From the NCBI GenBank assembly GCA_028293825.1, contig JAQGNY010000010.1:62001-126000 (forward strand): a stretch of 64,000 nt of DNA. Reading direction: 5' to 3'. A program made the position numbers and the translations under genes. Below the pieces are notes generated by a model. That model did no database searches and was not told the origin of the DNA. It was given only the letters and a program-made list of their open reading frames with translations. The DNA is from Verrucomicrobiaceae bacterium (GTDB taxonomy: Bacteria; Pseudomonadota; Gammaproteobacteria; Pseudomonadales; CAMLJR01). Of this stretch, positions 10,193 through 18,011 are shown one piece after another. The first letter of the stretch is position 1. Each line of letters begins with the position of its first letter.

Positions 10193-11479
10193 ATGAAGCG
10201 TTTTATTTTTCTGTTGTGTTTGTTTTTGCCCGCGCTGAGCTGGGCGCAGTTAACTATTCAAATTCAAAAAGGTGCGGATAAACCGCTGTCGGTGGCGATT
10301 GTGCCATTGGCGTGGAACGGACCTTCGTTGCCGGAAGACATCGCCAGTATTGTTGGTTCGGATTTAAAGCGCAGCGGACAGTTCGCGCCATTGCCGAGCG
10401 GCAATATGTTGAGCATGCCCCATGAAGCGAGCGAAGTGGTTTATCGCGATTGGCGCGCATTGAATGTCGACTGGCTGGTGGTTGGCAAAATCGTGCCGAT
10501 GCAAAACGGCTATACGGTGCAGTACGAATTATTTGATGTCATCAATCAGCGCCAAGTGATGCTCGATCGCGAAGTCGGCTACAACGACAGCCTGCGCGAT
10601 GTGGCGCATGCGATTTCCGATAAGGTCTACGAAAAAATCACCGGCATTCGCGGTATTTTCAGTTTGAAATTACTGTATGTGTCAGCGCTGCGCGATGCGC
10701 AAGGACAAAATACCTATCGTTTAATGCTGAGCGATGCGGACGGCGCGCGCGAGCAAATTTTGCGTACGCAACGCGAACCATTGATGACGCCGAATTGGGC
10801 GCCGGATGGTGAAACCATTGTTTACGTCAGTTTCGAAACGCGACGTCCGGCGATCTATATGGAGAATTTACGCACGCGTGCGCGGCAGCAGCTGACTAAT
10901 TTCCCCGGTATTAATAGTTCGCCGACGTTCTCTCCAGACGGTCGCAAGTTGGCGCTCGTATTATCGAAAGACGGTAATACCGAGATTTATGTAATGGATG
11001 TCGCGACACGTGAACTGACGCGATTGACCAATCAAATCGGCATCGATACGGAGCCCGCCTGGACGACAGATGGCCGCTCGATTTTGTTCACGTCTGATCG
11101 TGGCGGCAAACCGCAAATTTATAAAGTGAGCGCGACCGGCGGCAATGCCGACCGACTTACTTTCGATGGCACTTACAATGCACGGCCACGCGCAATGCCG
11201 GACGGCAGCGGTTTTGTTTATGTGCATCGGGAGTCCGGTGATTTTCATATCGTGTTGCAAGATACCAAGCGCGGTGTAACACGGCCGTTGACGCAGGCGA
11301 GCCTCGATGAATCGCCCAGCGTAGCGCCTAATAGCGCGATGTTGATCTACGCGACTTTGTATGGTGGCCGTGGTATTCTTGCCGCCGTTTCGGTGGACGC
11401 CGGTTCGAGATATCTCATGCCTTCTCGATTCGGAGATGTTCGCGAGCCGGCGTGGTCTCCCTTCGTCGATCGCCGTTAA
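10193..11479 (+). CDS. tolB: Tol-Pal system periplasmic protein TolB
   Basis: A 428-residue periplasmic protein. The signal peptide MKRFIFLLCLFLPALSWA is cut before Gln19. An N-terminal domain of about 130 residues follows, then a beta-propeller of WD40-like PD40 blades (repeated NWAPDGETI, TFSPDGRKLAL, AWTTDGRSILF). It binds Pal and TolA. The ATG at 10193 has GGAG at 10183-10186; an earlier in-frame TTG at 10172 would spoil the signal peptide. Confidence 0.95.
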   Translation: MKRFIFLLCLFLPALSWAQLTIQIQKGADKPLSVAIVPLAWNGPSLPEDIASIVGSDLKRSGQFAPLPSGNMLSMPHEASEVVYRDWRALNVDWLVVGKIVPMQNGYTVQYELFDVINQRQVMLDREVGYNDSLRDVAHAISDKVYEKITGIRGIFSLKLLYVSALRDAQGQNTYRLMLSDADGAREQILRTQREPLMTPNWAPDGETIVYVSFETRRPAIYMENLRTRARQQLTNFPGINSSPTFSPDGRKLALVLSKDGNTEIYVMDVATRELTRLTNQIGIDTEPAWTTDGRSILFTSDRGGKPQIYKVSATGGNADRLTFDGTYNARPRAMPDGSGFVYVHRESGDFHIVLQDTKRGVTRPLTQASLDESPSVAPNSAMLIYATLYGGRGILAAVSVDAGSRYLMPSRFGDVREPAWSPFVDRR

Positions 11480-11509
11480 TAAAGTAATTTCTCGAATCAC
11501 GAATGTTGT

Positions 11510-11531
11510 CGAATTGCTTCACTGCAATTCG
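11510..11531 (+). promoter_or_regulatory. Hairpin between tolB and pal
   Basis: Perfect eight-base-pair stem (CGAATTGC with GCAATTCG), six-base loop, with no T run after it. It lies in the 179-base tolB-pal gap. It may be a processing or stabilising structure or a partial terminator with a separate pal promoter downstream; the sequence cannot tell which. Confidence 0.45.
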
Positions 11532-11658
11532 CGTCGTTAGATTTAGTTCGAAAGATGATGAATGAAATTCGATTTTTCGTAGTGTTTTCATCAATCGTCT
11601 TGCGGATCAAGGTAGTAAAAATTTTTTCCCAATTTTGTTCGAATATTAGGATTGCATC

Positions 11659-12162
11659 ATGACTTACAAAAATCTTGGCCTTTCTTTAGGTGTTGTATTG
11701 GCAATGGCGTTGGCCGGTTGCTCGAGCAACAAAGCAGCCGATAGCGCAAATCAAAATGGCGCAAATAGCGGCCTAGGTTCCAACTCTTCTTCCACTTTCG
11801 ATCCGTCGGCAAATGGCAACGGTTCCAATCTCGCGCAAAATGGCCGTATCGTTTATTTCGGTTACGATCAGGCGACGCTGAGCAGCGACGGCCAGTCCGT
11901 TCTCGACAGCAATATTTCCGCGTTGAAAAGCGGCAGCCAGCATATCCGTCTTGAAGGCCATGCCGATGAGCGCGGCACCCGTGAATACAACCTCGCGTTG
12001 GGCGAGCGTCGTGCTAATGCGGTACTGCAATATCTGGTAGCGAACGGCGTTTCCAAAGCGCGTATCGAAACGATCAGCTACGGAAAAGAGCGTCCTGCTG
12101 ACGTTGGTCACGATGAATCCGCATGGTCGAAAAACCGTCGCGTTGAAATCGTTCTCAACTAA
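11659..12162 (+). CDS. pal: Peptidoglycan-associated lipoprotein Pal
   Basis: Outer-membrane lipoprotein of 167 residues. The signal peptide ends in lipobox LAGC with the lipidated Cys21. A Ser/Asn/Gly-rich linker (about 22-60) leads to the OmpA-like peptidoglycan-binding domain, with EGHADERGTREYNLALGERRA and the closing KNRRVEIVL. It anchors the outer membrane to the wall and is moved by TolA/TolB. Confidence 0.96.
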   Translation: MTYKNLGLSLGVVLAMALAGCSSNKAADSANQNGANSGLGSNSSSTFDPSANGNGSNLAQNGRIVYFGYDQATLSSDGQSVLDSNISALKSGSQHIRLEGHADERGTREYNLALGERRANAVLQYLVANGVSKARIETISYGKERPADVGHDESAWSKNRRVEIVLN

Positions 12163-12187
12163 TTAATTGTTGAGGGGAGCCATGGCT

Positions 12188-13036
12188 ATGCATTTACGGT
12201 TTGCCAAAAGTCTTGTGGCTGCACTGTGTTTCGGTGCTGCGCTGGCAAATGCCCAGGCTCCCATTATCGACGCCAGTCAGCCGTTAAATGGTGGCACCCG
12301 CACCAAATCGGCTGCGGCTACGCCAACCGGTGGCAATGCCGCCGGCGATATGTATATGCAGTTTCAAGCGTTGCAGCAGGATGTAATGGAGCTGCGTGGC
12401 CTTGTTGAAGAGCAGGGGCATCAGATCGAAACGCTGAAACAACAAAGCCTTGATCGTTACAACGATTTAGATAAGCGTGTCGGTCAATCGCAAGCTGCGA
12501 ATGCAGCGGTAGTTCCGGGGGCGGCAACGTCTTCCGAAGCACCGATTAATGCAGCGCCATCCGATCCAATTGCGGCGCCTGCTAGTTCGGTTACTGCTCC
12601 AATTGCGACTACACCGTCGTCGATGGAAACTGCCAAGCCGGAAGAATACGAAGCGTATCAAGTGGCATACGCCAAGTTGAAAGGGCAGGATTTTCCTGGC
12701 GCGATTAAATTATTCAACACGTTCAATACGACTTATCCGAACAGCTCGCTGACTCCCAACGCGTATTACTGGCTCGGCAAGGCGTATTTGCAGCCGCCCC
12801 AGGATTTAACAAAAGCACAACAGGCATTTGGCAAAGTGGTGGGCGATCATCCGCAGCACAACAAAGCGCCCGATGCGTTGTACGAATTAGGTAAGGTTTA
12901 TTTTCTGAAGGGCGATAAGGTCAAAGCCAAAACGCTGCTTCAGCAGGTTATCGATAATTACGGCGCCAGTGGCAGTTCGGCCCCGCAATTCGCCAAACAA
13001 TTTCTCGATCAGAATTACGGTAGCGCCAAGCGCTAA
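12188..13036 (+). CDS. cpoB: Cell division coordinator CpoB (YbgF)
   Basis: Periplasmic protein of 282 residues that links Tol-Pal function to septal wall synthesis by PBP1B. Order: signal peptide (cut after Ala22, ANA before QAP), a short trimerising coiled coil (about 55-100), a Pro/Ala/Thr linker, and a C-terminal TPR domain starting at EEYEAYQVAYAKLK. GGGGAG at 12174-12179 is eight bases from the ATG at 12188. An in-frame ATG at 12182 is closer than usual. Confidence 0.92.
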   Translation: MHLRFAKSLVAALCFGAALANAQAPIIDASQPLNGGTRTKSAAATPTGGNAAGDMYMQFQALQQDVMELRGLVEEQGHQIETLKQQSLDRYNDLDKRVGQSQAANAAVVPGAATSSEAPINAAPSDPIAAPASSVTAPIATTPSSMETAKPEEYEAYQVAYAKLKGQDFPGAIKLFNTFNTTYPNSSLTPNAYYWLGKAYLQPPQDLTKAQQAFGKVVGDHPQHNKAPDALYELGKVYFLKGDKVKAKTLLQQVIDNYGASGSSAPQFAKQFLDQNYGSAKR

Positions 13037-13091
13037 TTAGCGCCGCGCTATTTCTCCCGCTGATTTCTCTGCTCTGGCAGGTTTTGCAGGC

Positions 13092-13739
13092 ATGGACCTT
13101 TCGTTACGTATCACTGAAATATTTTTTTCGCTGCAGGGCGAAACGCGCACGCTCGGCTTGCCAACGGTATTTGTGCGGCTGACTGGCTGCCCGTTGCGCT
13201 GCGATTACTGCGATACCGCATACGCGTTCAGCGGTGGCGAACGGATGACGCAGGCTGCCGTTCTCGATCAAATCAAACAATATAATCCGCGCTACGTCAC
13301 CGTCACCGGTGGCGAGCCGTTGGCGCAGCCTAATTGCTGGCCGTTGTTGACGCAGTTGTGCGACGCCGGTTACGAGGTATCGCTTGAAACCAGCGGTGCG
13401 ATCGATATGACTGGTGTCGAGGCACGCGTCAGCAAAGTGATGGATTTAAAGACGCCGGGCTCTGGTGAGCTTGCGCGCAATCGCTACGAAAATATCGCGT
13501 TGTTGAATCGGCACGATCAGGTCAAATTCGTCATTTGCGATCGGCAGGATTACGAGTGGGCGCGCATGCAGGTCGATCAATTGCGGCTGAGCGAGCGCGT
13601 CGATGAAATATTATTTTCACCGAGTTTTGGGCAACAAAATGCGACCGAGCTGGCCGATTGGATTTTGCGCGATCGTTTAGCGGTACGTTTTCAATTACAG
13701 CTGCATAAATTGTTGTGGAACGATGCGGCGGGGCATTAG
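13092..13739 (+). CDS. queE: 7-carboxy-7-deazaguanine synthase
   Basis: Radical SAM enzyme of 215 residues that makes 7-carboxy-7-deazaguanine on the way to queuosine. The [4Fe-4S] cysteines are Cys33, Cys37 and Cys40 (CPLRCDYC, a CX3CX2C spacing). The SAM-side block VTVTGGEPL follows. It lies ten bases before queC, so the two form a unit. Confidence 0.95.
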   Translation: MDLSLRITEIFFSLQGETRTLGLPTVFVRLTGCPLRCDYCDTAYAFSGGERMTQAAVLDQIKQYNPRYVTVTGGEPLAQPNCWPLLTQLCDAGYEVSLETSGAIDMTGVEARVSKVMDLKTPGSGELARNRYENIALLNRHDQVKFVICDRQDYEWARMQVDQLRLSERVDEILFSPSFGQQNATELADWILRDRLAVRFQLQLHKLLWNDAAGH

Positions 13740-13748
13740 GAATTAACG

Positions 13749-14426
13749 ATGGCGCAGCCTAAGGCAGTCATTCTTGTTTCAGGCGGACTCGATTCCGCAA
13801 CTTTATTGGCGATGGCGCAGGCGCAAGGTTATGCGTGCCATACCTTGGCGTTCGATTATGGGCAACGCCATCGCGCCGAACTGGTCGCGGCCGAGCACAT
13901 TTCGCGAAAACACGGTGCTGTTGAACATAAAGTAGTAACGCTGGATTTACGCAGCATTGGCGGCTCTGCCTTAACCGATCAGGCGATCGATGTTCCGGTC
14001 GAGCGTGGGGAAGGTATTCCGGTTACCTATGTACCGGCGCGCAACACCGTATTCCTGTCGATAGCGTTGGGTTGGGCCGAAGTGTTGAGCGCGCACGATA
14101 TTTTTATCGGCGTGAACGCGGTGGATTATTCCGGTTACCCGGATTGTCGCCCGGCATTTATCAGTGCGTTCCAAGCATTGGCCAATGTGGCGACCAAGGC
14201 AGCGTCGGAAGGGCAGTCGTTAAATATTCGCACGCCGCTAATTTCGCTGACTAAGGCGGACATTATTCGCGAGGGTATTAAGCTCGGCGTTGATTACGCA
14301 ATGACCGTATCCTGCTATCAGGCGGATGCCGAAGGGCATGCCTGCGGTCGCTGTGACAGTTGCTATTTGCGCCGCGAAGGCTTTCTCACCGCCGGTGTTC
14401 CCGACCCAACGCGCTACGCGAAGTAG
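13749..14426 (+). CDS. queC: 7-cyano-7-deazaguanine synthase
   Basis: ATP-dependent enzyme of 225 residues that converts 7-carboxy-7-deazaguanine to preQ0. The PP-loop SGGLDS is at residues 11-16. The zinc site is formed by the cysteines in [10 protein letters not shown] and [11 protein letters not shown]. It closes the housekeeping block and is followed by the tRNA-Lys promoter. Confidence 0.95.
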   Translation: MAQPKAVILVSGGLDSATLLAMAQAQGYACHTLAFDYGQRHRAELVAAEHISRKHGAVEHKVVTLDLRSIGGSALTDQAIDVPVERGEGIPVTYVPARNTVFLSIALGWAEVLSAHDIFIGVNAVDYSGYPDCRPAFISAFQALANVATKAASEGQSLNIRTPLISLTKADIIREGIKLGVDYAMTVSCYQADAEGHACGRCDSCYLRREGFLTAGVPDPTRYAK

Positions 14427-14487
14427 TTAACGCATTTTTTTATCGGTTTATGCAACCAAAATATCTCGATTTTTTTTGCTTAAAACC

Positions 14488-14515
14488 TTGTCTTTTTCTT
14501 ATAGATCAGTAGTAT
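14488..14515 (+). promoter_or_regulatory. Probable promoter of tRNA-Lys
   Basis: A -35-like TTGTCT (14488-14493), 16-base spacer and -10-like TAGTAT (14510-14515) precede the tRNA by 13 bases. The GC-rich stretch GGGCGCC just after the -10 is typical of stable-RNA promoters. An overlapping TTGCTT/TTATAG pair is an alternative. Confidence 0.5.
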
Positions 14516-14528
14516 GGGCGCCTCGCTT

Positions 14529-14604
14529 GGGTCGTTAGCTCAGTCGGTAGAGCAGTTGGCTTTTAACCAATTGGTCGCAGGTTCGAATCCCGCACGACCC
14601 ACCA
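14529..14604 (+). tRNA. tRNA-Lys (anticodon UUU)
   Basis: A complete 76-base cloverleaf. Acceptor stem GGGTCGT pairs with ACGACCC, followed by A and an encoded CCA. The anticodon loop CTTTTAA carries UUU at positions 34-36. The T arm contains GGTTCGAATCC. It marks the junction between housekeeping genes and the catabolic region. Confidence 0.98.
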
Positions 14605-14610
14605 GTTTCA

Positions 14611-14636
14611 GGGCTCCCGCAAGGGGGCCTTTTTTA
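14611..14636 (+). terminator. Terminator after tRNA-Lys
   Basis: Seven-pair GC-rich stem (GGCTCCC with GGGGGCC, one G.T pair) around loop GCAA, followed by six T. It is a classical intrinsic terminator. Confidence 0.85.
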
Positions 14637-14837
14637 TTTGTACCTCCTATTTGATGTTGCGGCGCTGCGTCTTTTTAACTCGTTAAATTTCGCCTTGCGG
14701 CAGTGCCGATCTGCCAACTTCGTTTTCATCTTTAAACGCACCTCGCCTCAATCGCTTATACAAAAAGTAAAATACTTTTCTCCCGGGTTGCGCTGTGCAG
14801 GGCTTACATTGTGTGCGCAGTGCGCATAATGTTGCCC

Positions 14838-14853
14838 ACGTGTTAAATCACGT
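14838..14853. promoter_or_regulatory. Inverted repeat ahead of the first P450
   Basis: ACGTG-N6-CACGT palindrome ending 31 bases before the P450 start at 14885. A second small palindrome, TGCGC-N3-GCGCA, lies at 14814-14826. These are candidate operator sites in a 248-base gap that otherwise shows no gene. Confidence 0.35.
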
Positions 14854-14884
14854 TGTAGCCAGCTTGTGAATCGGAGATCTAATA

Positions 14885-16108
14885 ATGAACGCCACGACGC
14901 CAGCCACCGCCATTCCCGCGCATATTCCGCCGCATTTAGTTCTCGACTACCCGCTGTATCTCGGCGCTACGTCTTACGAAAATCCTTTCGATAAAATTAT
15001 TCCCGACATGCACGACGGTCCGGCTGCTTTTTATGGTTTGAATGCGTATCCCGGTTACAAACCGGCGTGGGTATTTCGTCGCGGCGAAGACTTGCAGGCT
15101 ATTTATAACGATATCGAAAGTTTCTCGAATAAAGATTTTGCGCCGTTTGCGCAATTGGTCGGCGAATCGTGGAGCACATTGCCGGCCGAAACCGATCCGC
15201 CGATGCACGGTCTTTATCGCTTGATGATTAATCCGCTGTTCGCGCCGCGTCGCATGGCGCAGCTTGAAGATCGCGTGCGCGCATACGCCAAGGAGTACAT
15301 CGAGAAATTCAAAGCGAGCGGCCGCTGTGAATTTATGCAGGATTTCGCGTTTCGTTTTCCGATCGCGGTATTTCTCGAGTTGATGGGCTTACCGATGTCG
15401 CGTGTCGATGATTTCCTGAAATGGGAACATGGCATGTTGCATACGCCGGATATGAATGCGGTCGCGGACTCGGTGCGCACCGTGAAAAAATATTTGCTCG
15501 AAGTTATCGAAGAGCGCCGCAACGAGCCGCGTGACGATTTGGTGACCTATGGCATTAACGCGAAAGTCGATGGCCGCAATCTGACCGACGATGAATTGTT
15601 CGGGTTTTGCTTCAATTTATTTATCGGTGGTATGGATACGGTATCGACTAATTTGGCGCTGCATTTTCGTCATTTGGCCGATCATCCGGATCATCAAAAT
15701 TATTTGCGTGCTAATCCGGATAAAATCCCCGCCGCAATTGAAGAATTGTTGCGCGCTTACTCGGCTGTCACCACGTTTCGCACCTGCGTGAAACCGGTAG
15801 TGATTGGCGGCGTGCAATTGATGCCGGGCGATAAGGTGGCGCTGTGCACGACCTTGGTCAATCGCGACCCCGAGGTATTTCCCAACCCGAATGAAGTCAA
15901 ACTTGATCGCAATCCGCGCCATTTAACGTTCGCATCCGGCATCCATCGCTGCGTCGGCGCGCCATTGGCGCGGCGCGAATTGGTTATCGCGCAAGAAGAG
16001 TTTTTGAAGGCAATTCCGGAGTTTCGCGTCGCTCCCAACGCAAAAATTCTGTATCACCTGGGCGGTGTGATTCAGCCCGACAACTTGCCGTTAATCTGGA
16101 AGGTTTAG
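14885..16108 (+). CDS. Cytochrome P450, P450cam-like (first of tandem pair)
   Basis: Soluble bacterial P450 of 407 residues that should hydroxylate a hydrophobic substrate using electrons from a ferredoxin. The I-helix oxygen motif is GGMDTVS. The K-helix is EELLR. The heme motif FASGIHRCVG puts the thiolate at Cys356. The PAHIPPHLV start and LPLIW end resemble the CYP101 group, many of which act on terpenoids. GGAG at 14873-14876 serves the ATG. It is colinear, without gaps, with the next P450 and roughly 70% identical by eye. It has no redox partner beside it; the likely supplier is the ferredoxin/reductase pair at 43,000-44,577. Confidence 0.95.
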   Translation: MNATTPATAIPAHIPPHLVLDYPLYLGATSYENPFDKIIPDMHDGPAAFYGLNAYPGYKPAWVFRRGEDLQAIYNDIESFSNKDFAPFAQLVGESWSTLPAETDPPMHGLYRLMINPLFAPRRMAQLEDRVRAYAKEYIEKFKASGRCEFMQDFAFRFPIAVFLELMGLPMSRVDDFLKWEHGMLHTPDMNAVADSVRTVKKYLLEVIEERRNEPRDDLVTYGINAKVDGRNLTDDELFGFCFNLFIGGMDTVSTNLALHFRHLADHPDHQNYLRANPDKIPAAIEELLRAYSAVTTFRTCVKPVVIGGVQLMPGDKVALCTTLVNRDPEVFPNPNEVKLDRNPRHLTFASGIHRCVGAPLARRELVIAQEEFLKAIPEFRVAPNAKILYHLGGVIQPDNLPLIWKV

Positions 16109-16137
16109 GTCCAAGTGATTCATTGCGCATCAATAAA

Positions 16138-16163
16138 AAGGCCGACCGCCAGGCCGGTTTTTT
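16138..16163 (+). terminator. Probable terminator after the first P450
   Basis: A short GC hairpin (GGCC/GGCC or ACCG/CGGT pairings) sits between an A run and TTTTTT, 30 bases after the stop codon. It suggests the two tandem P450 genes are transcribed separately. Confidence 0.55.
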
Positions 16164-16219
16164 GAATGCCGGATTTGACCCGTTAAAAATCGACAATATT
16201 AAAAAAGAATTAATCTTTG

Positions 16220-16244
16220 CTGCGGTGACATTGCTTTACCGCAG
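16220..16244. promoter_or_regulatory. Inverted repeat ahead of the second P450
   Basis: CTGCGGT-N11-ACCGCAG, seven perfect pairs, about 95 bases before the start at 16338. It could be an operator or a small hairpin. It does not match the palindrome ahead of the first P450. Confidence 0.35.
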
Positions 16245-16337
16245 TATTCATAATGCCGCCACCAGAAACGTGACTCGGTAGTTACGTTTTCCGAATCATT
16301 AAATAAAGCCAAATCATTAATAAAGGAAGCAACCGCA

Positions 16338-17561
16338 ATGAGCACCGCTGCACCGGCCGTTCAAATTCCCGCTCACGTACCCGCCCATTTAGTCGGCGAG
16401 TATCCCCTTTATCTCGGCGCGGTGACTTACGAAAACCCGTTTGACCGGATCGTTCCGGCCATTCATGACGGCCCCGAGGCTATCTATTCGTTGAACGCGT
16501 ATCCGGGCTATCAGCCCGCGTGGATTTTTCGCCGCATGAAAGACCTACAGGCGATTTACATGGATACCGAAAACTTCACCACGAAAGATTTCGCGCCGTT
16601 CTCCAAATTGCTGGGCGATACCTGGAGCGTGCTGCCGGTTGAAACCGATCCGCCGATGCACGGCCTCTATCGCAATATGATGAATCCGCTGTTCACACCG
16701 CGGAAAATGGCATTGCTAGAAGGCCGTGTCCGCCAGCTGGCACTCGAATATATCGACAAATTCAAAGACAAAAGCAGCTGCGAGTTTATGGAAGACTTCG
16801 CGTTCCGCTTCCCGATTGCGGTATTTCTCGAACTGATGGGCTTGCCGATGAGCAAGGTCGACGATTTCCTGGAATGGGAAAACGGCCTGCTGCATTCGCC
16901 CGATATGGAAGTGATCGCCGCGTCGACCCGAGCGGTTAAAGATTATTTGTGGAGCGAGATTCGCAAACGTCGTGAAAATCCGGTCGACGATCTGATCAGC
17001 TATGGCGTGCAGGTTGAAATCGAAGGCCGCAAGCTCACCGACGATGAGCTGTTTGGCTTTTGTTTTAACTTGTTCATCGGCGGCATGGATACCGTTTCCA
17101 CCAACATGGCGTGGCAATTCCGTCATCTGGCCGAAAACCCCAAAGACCAGGCATTACTGCGCGCCAATCCCGAGCTGATCCCCAATGCCGTGGAAGAATT
17201 GCTGCGGGCTTATGCGGCGGTTACCACATTCCGCACCTGCACCAAGCCGGTTAAAGTCGGCGATGTGCAATTGATGCCGGGCGACAAAGTGGCGATGCCG
17301 ACCACGCTGGTCAATCGCGACCCGGATGTGTTCGAAAACCCGAACGAAGTGCACCTCGACCGCAATCCGCGTCATATCACCTTCGGCACCGGTATTCACC
17401 GCTGCGTTGGTGCGCCATTGGCGCGACGTGAAATGGTCATCGCGTTGGAGGAGTTTCTCAAAGCGATCCCCGAGTTCAGTATTGCGCCGGACGCGAAAAT
17501 ACTGACTCACTTGGGCGGTGTAATGCAGCCGGCCACGCTGCCGCTAGTCTGGAATAAATAA
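16338..17561 (+). CDS. Cytochrome P450, P450cam-like (second of tandem pair)
   Basis: A 407-residue P450 with the same domain order as the preceding gene: GGMDTVS in the I helix, EELLR in the K helix, and heme motif FGTGIHRCVG with Cys356. The ETDPPMHGLYR and FAFRFPIAVFLELMGLPMS blocks are shared exactly or nearly so. Differences concentrate in surface and substrate-loop regions. This suggests a duplication followed by a shift in substrate or position of attack. Codons here end more often in C or G than in the first copy. AAGGA precedes the ATG. Confidence 0.95.
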   Translation: MSTAAPAVQIPAHVPAHLVGEYPLYLGAVTYENPFDRIVPAIHDGPEAIYSLNAYPGYQPAWIFRRMKDLQAIYMDTENFTTKDFAPFSKLLGDTWSVLPVETDPPMHGLYRNMMNPLFTPRKMALLEGRVRQLALEYIDKFKDKSSCEFMEDFAFRFPIAVFLELMGLPMSKVDDFLEWENGLLHSPDMEVIAASTRAVKDYLWSEIRKRRENPVDDLISYGVQVEIEGRKLTDDELFGFCFNLFIGGMDTVSTNMAWQFRHLAENPKDQALLRANPELIPNAVEELLRAYAAVTTFRTCTKPVKVGDVQLMPGDKVAMPTTLVNRDPDVFENPNEVHLDRNPRHITFGTGIHRCVGAPLARREMVIALEEFLKAIPEFSIAPDAKILTHLGGVMQPATLPLVWNK

Positions 17562-17576
17562 ATCTGCCGCTTTATC

Positions 17577-17644
17577 TCCTGCCTTGCATTCGCGAGGCAG
17601 GAATAGAAAAATGAGCGAGAGCTTTCTACCTCTACGCTCGCTCA
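17577..17644 (+). terminator. Two hairpins after the second P450
   Basis: An eight-pair stem TCCTGCCT/AGGCAGGA (17577-17602) is followed by a second eight-pair stem TGAGCGAG/CTCGCTCA (17612-17644) with a 17-base loop. The first probably ends the P450 transcript. The second may be regulatory for the symporter pair downstream. T runs are poor. Confidence 0.45.
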
Positions 17645-17777
17645 AGTGGTTCACCCAAGTACGGCTTAGCCGCCAATAATTACCCGAGACACTGGTTTCG
17701 TCGTTGCTCAGGCGCAGCTTGCCCGACACCCGGGTAAGTCGACCCAGCTCAAAAACAATAAATAATGGAGGGTACGC

Positions 17778-18011
17778 GTGTCTCGTTCAGACTTTTTCAA
17801 AATTGCATGGGTGCTGGTAATTCTGGCGCCGCTGATTATTGTGCAGGCCGGTGTGGGTTATTCGCCGGATTGGCTCGATCAACGCATTGCCGGCGTGCCG
17901 TTGACGGTATGCGCAACGGGTATTTGGTTCGTTGTCATGATGGTATTGGCCTGGCGTTTTGCCGCCGGCGCCACCGCTAAAGCGAAAGCTGCTGCCAAGG
18001 AGGTTTTATGA
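17778..18011 (+). CDS. Small two-helix membrane protein paired with an SSS symporter
   Basis: A 77-residue protein with two hydrophobic segments (about 8-27 and 43-62) and a Lys/Ala-rich cytoplasmic tail. Its size, layout and position ahead of a sodium:solute symporter match the DUF3311-type companion proteins, whose exact role is not known. GTG start with GGAGG six bases upstream. Its stop overlaps the symporter start (ATGA), implying coupled translation. Confidence 0.8.
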   Translation: MSRSDFFKIAWVLVILAPLIIVQAGVGYSPDWLDQRIAGVPLTVCATGIWFVVMMVLAWRFAAGATAKAKAAAKEVL

